A stretch of 64,000 nucleotides of DNA from Tetradesmus obliquus (GCA_030272155.1 CP126195.1:3269001-3333000), one strand, 5' to 3'. Positions 22,881 to 35,062 are shown, counted from the first letter of the stretch. Notes: a model not told the origin generated them from the letters alone. A program made the numbers and translations.

Positions 22881-25510
22881 TGCATGGTGTGCAACTGGAC
22901 ATGCCATGTGGCATGTCCAGTGTGAGACTGGACATGGCCATGTCCAGCATGCTGCTGGACATCGAGTAGGTGACTGGACACGATACTGGACACGGCAATT
23001 GGACTTTCATCAACTGCCTATTACCGTTATATCAAACGTATTTGATGCAGTAAACAAGTGTTCGCGGCAGGACAGCAATGTCGAGGTGCTTGGGTTTGCG
23101 CCCTCGACCCCCTGGTACCAAGTCACTGCAGCTGCAACTGCCAAGTGGGCAAGTGACCCATGGGCTGTAACACAATCAGCATGTAGCTGCTGCAATACAA
23201 ACAGAATCTGGCAGCTGCTGCAATCACAACAACATTAACAGCACGCAGCTGCTGCATGACAGCAAAGGCACCCAACTGCTGCAATCACAACATAAGCAGC
23301 GAGGACACCACGCGGAACAGCTGCCAAGAACTGCATTGACAAGATTGCGTCTCTACCACTTGTACAGATGATGCCTATGCCAACTGCATTCACTGTGCAT
23401 CCTGTTGCAGGCAGCGCCAGCACAGCAACGCACCAGCTGCCACTACCGCTGCATGCCACCATCTGCCAACGAAAACATACAAGTTCCAGCAGCTGCTGAT
23501 CGCGCACTGGTGTCTGCGTAGCCGGCATCAACTGCGAGTTGGCAGGCTGCCACTGCCTGCATTGTACATGTGTAGCGGTTGTTTCAAAGAACACCCCTGC
23601 AGCAGTGCAGCAGAAACAGAGCAGCTGCACTTACATTTGCATGCTGCAGCTTAGGATGTGGCACTTGTTGAGGTTGGCGTTATCTCAATCAAGGTCTGGG
23701 CCAACCGGCGTTTGCGCGTTGATTGGCGCCCGCCACGCACCACTACATGCAACACTACAGAGCAGCAGCATTTGCGCCAACATAATCGCTGCCACTGAAT
23801 CGCACATATGAGGCAGACTGCTAGCAATGCCACACCGCTCAAGCTCACCAGGAAGTGCATCAGCCATGCCACGCTGCCGGAAAGTCGGCCCCTGTGTCTC
23901 TATAGGGAAGGTCTGCGCACCAACAGAGGTCTCATGTCAATATATCACAATGGTGGTCTCCAAGCAGGCTGTCTGCTGCTGCATTAGATACAGTGGCGCC
24001 ATGCTGACTGCAATCAAGTAGGACCCATGCACGCAGGAAGTAGAAGCTGGATGGGTGGCGCGCACACCACATGGAGGGCATTGCGAGCAAGTATGGTGTG
24101 TGTGAAGTGCGTCGCAAGCACGTTCCACATTATGCAACTGCTGGCCTGCTGGGCATGCTGTCTGCTGCGTGCGTATGTTCATGCACGCGTTGCCAAGAAT
24201 TATCACGACAAGCCCTGCAGCAAGTGGCATGCTCTTGATTGGGAGAGCTGTCACTTCACAGCAGCAGCAGCAGTAGCAGCAGCTGTAACCTGCTACCTGT
24301 TATGTTCTAACGTTTTCGTTGTTCTGACCTACCTGTGATGCTGGGAGACGGGCAGCTGACAGGAGCCTGCACACAGCAGCAGCAGCCACGCAGGTGACAC
24401 ACAACTGCACCTGTGGACAACCTGCATGCACCCAGCCTCTACAGCTGACATAGCACTGCTGATGCTGCTGTACCTGAAACTGATCTTGATCTGGTGATGG
24501 TGTGATCATTCCTGCGACAGTACTGCTGCACTGCTGCAACTGTAGCTGCTGCTGCTGCTGCTGCTGTGAGCTGGGCGCCCTAGCAGCTGCAGGGCTGGGT
24601 GCTGTCGTTTCAGCCGCTGCTGATCTGGGTAAGAGTCGCTCACCATGTCATCAAAGTATCAAGATAAGCAGTAGCAGCTCCATGCGCTTTCTACAGCATT
24701 GAAATCCTGCAGGATCAACCTTGCAGCTGCATAGTGCTTCAAGGACTGCTGCTGCTCAATGAGCAGGCGTCTGCAGCCTCACAAACGCCCAATAACCGCT
24801 TTGATCTGTTGTCATTCATTAACGCTTTCAGCGATGGTCTCTGCCAGTGGACACGAGCTTGCAGTCTGTTTCAGCCGCGTGCACCATATGCAACGCAGCA
24901 GCAGTGCGCGACACAGGTGCGATCGCTGTAATGCTTCAGCAGTAATCATATTGATCATCGTTTGCAGCTGTTTGCTTACCAGTAGACGAACAGTTCACGA
25001 GCGTATGCCATCTGACCATTTTGTATTTTAACAAGTGACACACCTTGCAGCAGCGCGCAATGGGGCTATACGGGCCACTAAACTTACTGTAATAGAACTA
25101 AACGATGTGTTTGGAAGGCTGCTGCTTCGGCAGCGGGGGAAAGTCGTGCAATGCTGTAGTGACATGCTGATCTTCGTCTTGAGGCGCTGTCGTGCCATAA
25201 GACACCATAAATGCTGCTATATATGATGATTCTTTGCTTTATCGCACGCTTTGGCGTGAATATCAAGCCGGTGTTGACGTGATATCGACAAACCCTACAG
25301 CAAGCCCATGGGCTGGCCAGCTGACGTGCTGCTGTTCAGCGACACAGTGTAAGCGGCATACATGCAACAACACCTACTTGCGGCGTTTCAGCTGGGTATC
25401 GTGCCGTACAACGCATCAGCAGCAGCACATGTCCATCTGCAGGCAGACTGCCAGTCCAGTGGACCTGCAACTGGACATGCAAACCCACCAACTGGACACG
25501 ATTTGGTGCC

Positions 25511-25557
25511 ACTGGACATGCCTGGACATGCAGCTGGACATCTCGGTGACCATAGTG
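25511..25557 (-). repeat. Right TIR of the CACTA element
   Basis: 47 bp inverted copy of the left TIR, ending TAGTG and followed by the CAA target duplication. Confidence 0.93.
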
Positions 25558-25738
25558 CAATGACAGCCGTGACGCGTCAATCACTTGTTGATGCGTCAAC
25601 ACCGTGTTTCCAAATCAAGTTGGTGCAACAGAAGTTTTGAGCTATGATGCCAGCATATGGCCAGATGCCATGATCATGCATATGCATGCATGCAACCATA
25701 ACGGCTTGCAGTGCACGCAATTGCGCAATTCCATGCAT

Positions 25739-25944
25739 TGGATTGCAGAAGGCCTACTAGGCCTAAGGCCTCTGCACTGGCATTTGAATTGGCATTTAAA
25801 GGCATTGCAGAAGGCCTACTAGGCCTAAGGCCTCTGCACTGGCATTTGAATTGGCATTTAAATGCCTTTAAATGCCTTTAAATGCCAATTCAAATGCCAG
25901 TGCACTGCAGAGGCCTTGAGCCTAGTAGGCCTTCTGCAATCCAA
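25739..25944. repeat. Fold-back element: 62-bp direct duplication plus inverted copy
   Basis: A 62-bp unit starting ATTGCAGAAGGCCTACTAGG is present at 25742-25803 and again at 25804-25865. An AATGCCTTTA spacer follows, then an inverted copy running to CTGCAATCCAA at 25944. The outer arms (TTGGATTGCAGAAGG and its complement) close a hairpin of about 206 bp. No target-site duplication was identified. Confidence 0.88.
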
Positions 25945-26297
25945 TCCAAGGTTTGAATAAATGCAGCAGCAAATGAGTACCTCAATCAACATCAAGTCAA
26001 CACGCACAGAATGCCTTGGTGTGTTTGCAGGCATTTTGTCTTTGGAACTGCACACCCCAGGCCTACGTAGGGAGTTTGCTAGGGTTGTTCGTCACATGCA
26101 CCGGCATGTAACAGTGAGAGGCGCTAGATGGGCATATATTTTCACAATAATACAGCTATAAATTTGTGTTTAGAGGCTTGTGCTCTTGATAAATCAGCAT
26201 GCAGGGCGACGCACACAGGGTCAATCTGCTGCTGCCCACATCGTAGCACGCTCCTCCTGCCGCTCCTGGGCACCGCTGCTGCGACGGTGCTGCAGAC
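25945..26297. other. Probable promoter region of the methyltransferase gene
   Basis: Short region between the fold-back repeat and the first ATG (26298). No coding signal and no certain promoter element. Confidence 0.3.
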
Positions 26298-28939
26298 ATG
26301 GTGAGCATGACGTCTAAGCATAACTATGACTGTGTTGGGGTATTCTTAGCGCGTGGCATGCCGTGCGATCGATCAGCCCGCCCTGCAGTGTGGGCGAAAG
26401 CAGGTGCCGATAGCACACAGCCTGCGTCTTTCAAAACAAACCTAGAGGCACAGCTGCTGTTATCGACATGTAGCTGTGGTGTCAAGCGGTGGCGTGCACT
26501 GTGTTGACCGTAGTGATGTTTGACCTGCAGGCCAAAGCAGCAGCAGTGCAGCTGCTGGTAGTGGAGGCTTTCGCAGGAACATATCCTGTCGCTAGAGTGC
26601 TTCAGCACGTGAATAGCAGCGTACAAAGCGCCCTTGGAGTTAGGCTTCAGGCATATGTTGGCATTGAGGTCCAGGAGGAGCTAGCAAAGAAAGCGCCCTC
26701 AGCAGATGACCTGGGCCTTGACAAGCAGCACTACCTGAACTTCAAAGGTGCAGTGCTTGCATACACACTACGTAGCTTTGCAACATAGCGACAGCAGCTT
26801 GACCTCCCTTGCCCCTGAAGGGAGTCAAACTGTAGATTGCAGCATGTCTGGAACCATACATAGCACGGGCATCTGGCTGTACTGAGGGAGCAGAGCCTGC
26901 ACTTGAGTGCAACTCAGCATCTGCACTTCTCTGCCACTCTAAACAGCATGGCTGATGGCACACGTGTTGCATTCCATCATTGCACTATGCAGCCCACGTC
27001 CAACAGCAGGTGCTCTTTTAGAGCGGCGCTAGCTTATGAGCCAAAGCCATGACAAGTGCAATGTCCATATGATTCTGCTTGCAGGACAGCAAGACACTGG
27101 GGACATTCAAAGTCCCTCTGTGCAGCAGAAAGTGCTAGACTTCGTGCGGAGCAAGCTGCAGGACAAGCAGTTGGGCATTGATGCCGCGCTTGTTTTTGGC
27201 GGCCCAACATGCACAGTGTACAGCTGCCTGATACGAGAAAACACCCTATTCCCAAACCGCTACAAGGGCTTTGCTGCAGAAGCAGAGCACACAGAAGTAA
27301 TGAGGCAGCTGGCAGTAGCAAGGAAGAACCTGCATGACCTAAGGAGCAGCAACCGCCTGGTTGGTGCCCTTGCTGGCAGCAGGGGCACTGCGGCATGTCA
27401 GCCTGTCGCGGCGGCAGCAGCAGTACCCAAGAGGGTGGTGGATAGCAGCAGCATGCAGCTCCATGCTGCAGATAGCATACATGGCTTTGCGCGGCACGAG
27501 CAGCCGCAGCAGCAGCGACAGCAGCAGCAGCAGCAGTCGCTGCTGCCGCCGATGGCTGCTGCTCTGCTTGCAGCATCGCAGGCAGAGGAGCAGCTGGCTG
27601 CAGAGGCAGCTGCTTTAGAGCAGCAGCGGCTGCTGCTTGCAGGAAAGGCCAGTGAAGAAGCGCAGCGGGACGCTGCTGCGCTGATGGAATCTGATGCATT
27701 GGTCAGCAGCTTCATCACACTGTACAGGGGCGTGCAGGCTGAGTGCATGGTGAGTCCCGCCTGGTGACTGCGTGGTGAAGCGAATGTGGCATGAGCGGTT
27801 GTAAAAATTTCACAGTGCGACTTCAGCCGCGCCACAGGCTGTTAACCAGCAGCAATGGTACGGTGTACTGCATGGCGTGTAAACAGCAGAGCGGGTGCCA
27901 GCCGTTACAGCAGCGCATTGCCAGATGATGCCAACAGAAGATCCCCGTATGACTAACAAGTCATGTATCATATGATGCATGATGCCTGTTTCTTGCATCA
28001 CTGCCGGTTGGTGCTTTGACCTTTCAACTGATTGACGACCGCACATTGACTACCACTGCAGGCATACGGAGACATCCCTAGCTACATGATAATGGAGAAC
28101 CCTTACTCAGTCACAAACAGGGCGCTATGGAACAGGTAAGCATATCAGCAGCTGTCATGGCCCTGTCACAAAACAACGCCGGGGGACCTTGGGCGGGAGG
28201 TCTCCTGGACAAGCAATGCTTGAAGGTGCGCAGCTTTGCATTTTTCATGCTAGACTGTCCATCTTTACATACAGGAGTGCAGGCATGCCCATACCTGTGC
28301 ACAGCTGTCAACAACACCGCAGCGCGCACTGCGCAGCAATTGCTGTGTGCTATGCTGTACTGCTGTGCGCTGTGTTGCCCTCAGTTGCGAACATACATGA
28401 TGCACTGCCGATTGTATTGTGTAGGCGACTTGCATCAAACCCCATCATACTATCCACGCATTGACAGCATGGCACATATTCTCTGCTGGTGCAGGCCGTT
28501 CATTAAGGCGCAGCACCTGCTGGACCTGCCACGTGCTGCTGCTGCGGACCGTGTGAAGCAGCAGAGCAGCTGGGCCCCCAGCAGCACTGCATGGCTGCAC
28601 TCCACCTGGCAGAACTGGTGCTGCTACAGCAAGCAGCACTCCCAGAAGAACACAATAGTGTTCACAAACCTGCCAAAAGGCTCGCTTGAGGAGCGGCGCT
28701 GCCCCCAGGACTGCCTTACACGGGGCCCTGACTCAGCAGCAGCAGCAGCAGCAGCAGCAGGTGGCAGCAAAGAAAGCCGCAGGCGTGGCATGGCCGTGCA
28801 CCCTGTGTCCATTCGGGGCAGCGGAGGTGGGCCGGCCGTCAATGCTGCGTGGCCGTTGCCGTTTGTGGAGAGTGTGATCAAGGCGTGTGTGGGTGCTGTG
28901 CGCAGGCAGCGGCAGGGTGGTGCAGCGGGAGCTGCGTGA
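26298..28939 (+). CDS. C5-cytosine DNA methyltransferase-like protein, virus/phage-type
   Basis: Five exons fit in phase: an ATG-only coding start 26298-26300 followed at once by GTGAGC, then 26531-26747, 27085-27749, 28062-28135 and 28495-28939 (TGA); about 467 aa. C5-methyltransferase motifs appear in canonical order: motif I VVEAFAGTYPVARVL, motif II AYVGIEVQEEL, motif III TGDIQS (its Gly made across a splice), motif IV ALVFGGPTCTVYS with the catalytic Cys (Thr for the usual Pro before it), and motif VI SYMIMENPYSVTNRALWNRP. Downstream come KNTIVFTNLP and a Cys pair (EERRCPQDC), then a terminal HPVS...LPFVESVIKACV helix. The ENP plus C..C arrangement is that of phage and giant-virus enzymes rather than DNMT1/CMT/DNMT3. 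A Gln/Ala-rich insertion (about residues 150-280) separates motifs IV and VI. All motif residues are intact, so activity is plausible. The single-codon first exon is the least certain part. Confidence 0.7.
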
Positions 28940-30158
28940 ATGACTGCACTGCCAGTGTCTGTTTCATTTGCCAGGGGCACTAGGGCTGGTGTACTGTGTG
29001 CAAGGATGCATGCGCTGACGACTATGACTTTCCCGCTTCCTTTCTTTGACTTGACGCCCATGGCCCATGGGCAGCACCTCACCTTTATAATGCATGGATG
29101 TTGCTGAGCAAGCAGCATGTTCCTATCTCTTTCTCTCACACTGACCCATGGGCTGAAAGCAGCCCAGCTCAGCGCCTATTTTTATTGTTGGATCAAGACT
29201 GGCACCCAGGTTTTTTAATTTCCTCCGTGCCGCCATGCTTATAGGCCTGAGCTTAGGCTGGACTCTGTATACAGAAATCATTTGTGTGAGATCACAGCCT
29301 TGTGTTGTGTTGTCACTATTGCGAACGGGCTTGATTGAGGGAGGTATACCGCCTATTCAAGGGTCACCCAAAAGACGGTTTATGGCGTGTGCTGACAGAT
29401 GCACCGCTTCCATTGTGTTGTGGTGCTGCAGCAAAGTTGTTGGCGTGTTGAGTGTTTTTGGGTTGGACACCTGCTCAGTTGAAGTGTTGCATGCCGTAGA
29501 GTGCTTAGGAAGCTGAGTGTAGCATGCTTGTGTAAATCGAAATGAAAAACGCACCCCTGCAGGGTTGCACCGTTTTTGAATCTGGCTGCTTCGAGCAGTG
29601 GGACCTGCAACTCTGTACACAGCAGGAGGTGTTACACCAACCAAGCACTGGGCCAACTGCCCGGCTGCTCCCTACGGCGTTTCCCCATTGCTGCTGCTGC
29701 GGCCGTTGCTGCTGCTGCTGCCATTGCTGCTGCTGCTGCTGCCGCCGCTGCTGCCGCCGCCGCAGCCGCAGTTACCACCACTGCCTCTACACCCCCACCA
29801 CCCACCACCAGCCTCAGCTTCCCTAGGTGCTGCTGCACCACACACTGCACTGTACCCACAACTGCCCGTGTCTGCGCCTTTATCTCCACCGTAGGGAATG
29901 AATGTGAATGAGAATGAAAATGAATGAGAATGAATGAAAGTAACTCCCACAGCATCTCCCTGCCCCTTTGCCCCAAGCACGGTGACACACATCTTTGCCA
30001 GGATGAGGTCGACTGAAAATCAGCAATCATCCCGGACCTGTGCCACTGGAGGCTGCGCAGCCATCCACTGCAATGAAGCCCTTCGGCAACACACCCAAAC
30101 ACTATCACCGGCAGCTGCTTGGTGTGGCCCTTGCATTACATCTGGCACTGTAACTGTT
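28940..30158. other. Methyltransferase 3' flank with simple repeats
   Basis: No gene supported. Holds a GCTGCTGCC-rich tract at about 29,685-29,775 and a GAATGAATG/AATGAGAATGA microsatellite at 29,895-29,941. It separates two convergent genes. Confidence 0.45.
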
Positions 30159-31295
30159 TCACAGCACAGGCACGATTGGAGAGCTGGCAAACATTGCAAA
30201 AGGACCATATGGAGCTTTGCTAGAAAGGATGCAATCCTTCTGCACACGGAAGAAGCCCTGCAAGCAACAGATTTGACAGATGTCACAAAATTTGGTTATA
30301 AACACAAGGAGATGTGGTGTGACATCTGTAAGTGACACAATGACACTAATGACAGAAGTAACAGTCATCATACAGCCGCCACATTCAACGTCCAAGCGTA
30401 CACCTGACGCCTGGCAGCATTGTAAACTGTGCGTAATGCATGCTGCCGCCAAAGCTGCTGCTGCTGCTGCTGTTGCTGCTGCCCCTGCTGCTGCTACTTT
30501 TACGACTGCTTTTGTTGCTGTCAACAATAATGCACAGCAAGATGCTGATGAGTCAGCGCCTGACCGCCTCGCCTCAGCCGGTGCCCCAAGAATTCTTCAC
30601 CAGGAAGTATGGCTTGCCTCCGGATACACCATAGCCCACGACAGTCACGGCGTCTGCGGTACAAGTTTTGTTACAAGTTAGCACAAATAAGTACAAGCAG
30701 CGTGTGCGGCACCACTGCCAAAGGACAGTGAGTAACTGTGCGGCGGGACAAGCAGGGTTTCATTTGTCGCTGTGCTGTAGCGCGGTGAACCAGTGTTGGA
30801 TGATATACCGCCATGGCGCTTGGTGTACAACCGGCGGGCGCAGTGCCGCTGCAGACTATCACACATAACACCGCTTGACTATTCGACAAACGGCTGTCCC
30901 AATAGAACCCATATCAAGAGAGGTGGCAGTTGTCAGTTGTTTGGCGCGCAGCAGCCACTCACGGTTTGACACTGCACGCTTGCCTTCCACACTACAGCCG
31001 ACAATGCCAGTGGTGTAGTACTGGAATGCATAGCCGTCAGCCTTCACACCAATCTGAGTGGGAGCTGTGGCAACAGCACGCGTCAGATCTGCGTTGCTCC
31101 TTGGCACGGCCGCCCACTGGAAGTTTAGAGTGGTCTTCATAGCACCGCGCTCTGCTGCACGGGTGTCTCCAGCAGGGCAATAGTTGCTGTCGGCGTAGTT
31201 GTAGGGCGCAGTGGCTTCTGTGCTCTGGCCACGGCAGCTGACAGATGACACGTATGTGTTGAGCCCAGCGCCGTTGCAGCCAGACAAGGTGGCTG

Positions 31296-31339
<44 letters not shown>

Positions 31340-33344
31340 TGGTCAACAGCAGTAGATTATGGTTGCAGTTGAGGGTAACAGACCCATTGTGGCACCAACA
31401 ACGCACAGCACAAGACCCCAGGTCACTTACTGCAGTGCGATGGCACAGCATGTGGCACATTCTGCATGTGACACCTATCTCAAGAGGGGCGTCAATCAAG
31501 CAGCAGTGGTGAAGTCAAAACATTGGAGTCAATTGTGCAACAGCAGTTGTACAGTTTCACCAACTTGCAGGCCCTGCAAGTCTGGGGCTCAGGGTTGATG
31601 CAAATCAAGCAAACCTATGCCCTAAACATCACTAATGTCCAGCCGGTATCGTGGCTGCTGCATCGCTCACGTTCACATTCCATGAAGTCATCCTCTGACA
31701 GGTCAGTGTTGGCGTTGTTGTAGATGCTGTTGCGCTTCACGAGCGCAAACTCTGTCAGCACGGTGGTGGCAAAAGCAACACAGGAGCCACATCGACCCTG
31801 GTGCAGCAGCAGCAGCGGCAGCGGCAGCGGCAGCAGCAGCAGCAGCAACAGCCGCTTGAGAACACCAGGTGCCTCTGGACCAGCCGGCAGGCATGCAAAT
31901 GAACAGACATGTGTGTCATTGGACATCTAGCAGCATTGACGCTTTTCACCATCAAGGCAACAGCACTTGCCACTGCCACCGCCACCGCAGCAGCAGCAGC
32001 GCAAACCTTGCAGTTCTTCACCACAGGTGTGCTTTCAATGGCGCCTCTGCAGCCCAACTTGCTGTGCCACATGCAGCCCATTTGCGCAGCTGCTGCAACT
32101 GCAGCATGTCTGTCTTGTACCCGTGCCACATCTTCATGCCGCCATTATAGACTAAACGCAGCACACAGTGCCGTACGTGGTTCCTGATAGGCGTCACAAA
32201 GCCATTTGAAACCCAGTTGACAGCTGCAGGGGCGATGGTGCTTCCCAGTGTGTATGCCACCTGCCCACCGGAAGTGGAACAGGTTTGCTGCAGCTTGCGG
32301 CCACCAGAAGTGAGGGCTGCTGCTGCTTCTGCTGCTTCTGCTGCAGGGCTTGCAGCAGCAGCACTCTCTGCACCAGCACGGCGCGGCGCCCTGCGCCTGG
32401 CTGCAGTCCGCACTCCAGTTGCACGCAATGCCGCAAACTCCTCCGCAGACAGGTGTGCGTGGCTGTTGATGCCAAAGGCAACGTCATCGCCATCTCTTTC
32501 AGCTTGCTTGTTAAGCTTGTCCATCTCCCTCAATGCAGCCTTGAAGTTGTTCTTGTATGCAGCAGCGCGGGCTGGTTCAGGCAGGTCCTTGGTCTTAGGC
32601 CCTGCAACCAGGTTCATCACGCTGCCAGCACCAAACTCGGCCACGTAATCTGCCCAGGCAGCCTCATATGAGGCATCATCCTGCAGTGCTTTGGATACCT
32701 TCTCCCTTGAAGCCTGTACCTTGTCGTCTGCAGTGTTGTCGCGCAGGAACATACAGAGCAGCACAGCCGCGCAGGCAAACAGCAGTGCACACGCATGGTA
32801 CGGTGTGACAACAAAGAAGTGTGACTTGGATGGCAAGAAAAGGCTGGCTTGCACACCCCACAGCAACAACAACATATCGGTACATGCTTGAAGGTGCGCA
32901 GCTATGCATCTACCATGGTTCTCTGCAGTACAGGAGCAGCATTGTATCGTCGTGTCACATGCGCATGTGGCCGCATGCGGCTGGCCATCCTGCTGCCTGC
33001 TGCGCGGCAGTGACTCCACCCTACTGGTGTGCATGTGAGGCAGCTGTGCTACATAGAAAGGGCTCACGTGGCCTGGCGTGTGCTGTCTGTGCTTGTAAGT
33101 TGGTCATTGCATGCACAGTACGTTGCTTACGCAGTTCTGCCGCAGAGCCTGCTGCTCACCTGGCTTTGCCTGGGCGCACAGCAGCGTGGCAAGCAGCAGC
33201 AAAGGCAACAAAAATCCTCGACGGCGCCATTTTCGCCGCCAATGTATCGCGTAGGTGCTGCCTGCGGCAGGAAACGCGACACGGTTGGCGGAAGTGTCGG
33301 GAAGACTGCCAGGAACGATTTGCAGCCGATCCACCATGACACGC
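30159..33344 (-). CDS. Papain-like cysteine protease precursor with an in-frame TGA (possible pseudogene)
   Basis: Exons in phase: 33344(?)-33160, 32727-32177, 31797-31671, 31292-30963, 30653-30565 and 30257-30159 (TGA). The first ends in a signal-like segment (RRRGFLLPLLLLATLLCAQA); the start codon is uncertain. Exon 2 carries an I29-type inhibitory propeptide (YEAAWADYVAEFGAG, VAFGINSHAHLSAEEFAAL), an Ala/Arg-rich stretch and the mature start APAAVNWVSNGFVTPIRNH. The catalytic Cys is in GRCGSCVAFATT. The catalytic His is encoded across the exon 4/5 junction (C|AC) to give SNHAVTVVGYG, and Asn is in FLVKNSWGTG. There the conserved Trp codon is TGA (30576-30574). Beyond it the frame continues correctly (GEA, then spliced GFFRVQKDCILSSKAPYGPF) to the family end. 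In this model His replaces the oxyanion Gln. Paralogue of the 17-20.7 kb protease, without the RCC1 domain. Confidence 0.7.
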
Positions 33345-35062
33345 ATGTATCAAGTGCAGTTTTGTACTGCAGGTGTAGTTTGAGCCACATTTTGCGATCC
33401 CACTGATTCTGCCTAACGCAGTGCGCAGTGACACGCAGCTACCGGCATGGAGCCCAATCACAGCAGGCGACGAGAAGCCACCGTCCTGTTCTGAAACAGA
33501 GCTATGAGTTTGATGGCTCCAACACCGCTGTAAACAAGCGCAGCTGTTGCTTACCAAGAAGCAAGGGTGAGCGGCTTGACTTTTGAGGTGACGGTGACGA
33601 TCAAAGCGGTTAATTCCATGCAGAGAAAATCCAATGTGCAGGAAGTCAGGGGCAGGATGGCGTAAATAATGCCCACCGTGGTAACCACAGTGGCAAGGTG
33701 TTACAGGTGCTCGAGGCAACACCATGAATTTCATGGTGAACTGATAACCATCCGTTCTACTTCATGGCAGCCGTTCGCTTTTCAAACCTTTGAACTTTGT
33801 TTCAATTTATTTCGCTGTGCTGGCTCTACTGATCGAACGGGGCACGGGCTTTGCTCTTTGGGGCCTTTGCTCTGCGCAGAGCATGCTTTTGCCGTTCTCC
33901 GGCCATCGTATCAACCGTATTGACAGTATTCAAGGGTTAGTAACTTGGCTGAATTGAAGGTCCCATAGCCAATAAAGGCCTTCATCTACCGCTGCGAGGG
34001 CAAATGATGCTTACTTGCATCTGGTTGCATCAGGGCAGAGTCGTGACGCACTGAATATAAGAGAGACTATTGTCCTCATGCTTCAAGCTCACAGTCCAGC
34101 AGTGCACTGCTCATCCTCAACATGTGCCACCAGGTGCGAAAGTTATCGCAGATACACACGTCAGCTACTCACCAAAAGGTGCATATGTTCCAGAGAATGG
34201 CTGGGCAAATGGGCAAATAGGTCACTACCACTGGTGGGCTCAGCCCTGGCAGGGCAAATAGGTCACCATAATGGTCACCAGTGATGAGCACCACAGTTGC
34301 ACTACAGCATGGTAGTCATGCGGTGCCGAGCGCCACATGCGCTGTGCCACGGCTGCCACAGGCTACTTGCAAAAGGGATGCTGGCTGCTCCTTCACAGCG
34401 CAACTGCCTCCGAAACTCAAACACCCAAGGCAGCGCATCCACTAGATGCAGTGACATCTTTCACCAATCTGCCGCCTAATCAGTGTCTGCTCCCCAGCAT
34501 GATCTGTTGCCGCAGAAAAGTGTGCGTGCATGCGGCTGCTGGGCCTCACAGCTAAGCACAAACTGACTGTCATACAAGATGCTGCAGCGCGTCACACACC
34601 CACTGGCAGGGCATCCAACAGATGCACCCCTGCTCAAGGGGCAGCTGCATGCCGTGCCCCACAACTGCACTCCAGCTGTACATCTCCCCCGAAGGGTGCA
34701 TAAAGCATTATGAACGTGCATGCACGTCACACATTACACACACAATCATCGTTGCATGATGCAACATAATGCGTACACACATGGCTACAAAGGGTGGGGC
34801 TACAGGCCCAAGGGGTCATCATCATCATGTTACCATTTAAGCCATAGCAACGTCGCCATCGGCCCCGCGCCCCACAGGAGCGGCTGAAAGAACAGGCGAG
34901 GGGGGAAGGGGAGGGAGCACTATTTCATTATCCCGCTTGCAGACATTCCTGTGATTCCAGGCAAGAACAAGGTAGTCAGCAATCAGCCGAGCAGCCAACC
35001 TGCAAACACCAGATCCACCCCAGGCCCAAGGGGTGTGGCTGCAGCGCCTCATTGGCTATGCA
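33345..35062. other. Gene-free stretch between protease 2 and ATR
   Basis: No coding region supported. A GGGCAAATAGGTCAC word occurs twice (about 34,213 and 34,251). Degenerate GGGCATCCA.CAGATG words near 34,435 and 34,608 may be very old relatives of the ATR end copies described next. Confidence 0.4.

Larger units (their letters stand above)
22834..25557. mobile_element. CACTA (EnSpm-type) DNA transposon, 2,724 bp, apparently non-autonomous
   Basis: Both ends carry a 47-bp perfect terminal inverted repeat beginning CACTATGGTCACCGAGATGT (22834-22880 and 25511-25557 inverted). The element is flanked by CAA at 22831-22833 and 25558-25560, the 3-bp target-site duplication expected of CACTA elements. 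Subterminal regions (to about 22,995 and from about 25,450) are packed with the motif ACTGGACATG in both orientations, as is usual for transposase-binding subterminal repeats. No DDE transposase domain is recognisable inside, so it probably moves in trans. The interior contains several hydrophobic open segments on the minus strand (about 23.24-24.25 kb) that might be a captured membrane-protein gene, unproven. Confidence 0.9.

Noticed and set aside
22834..25557. Transposase gene inside the CACTA element
   Set aside because: No DDE-type or other transposase motif is visible in any frame; only short hydrophobic or low-complexity segments.
30574..30576. TGA read as Trp through a variant nuclear code
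   Set aside because: TGA is the natural stop of several genes here (protease-RCC1, methyltransferase, ATR), so reassignment is not supported.
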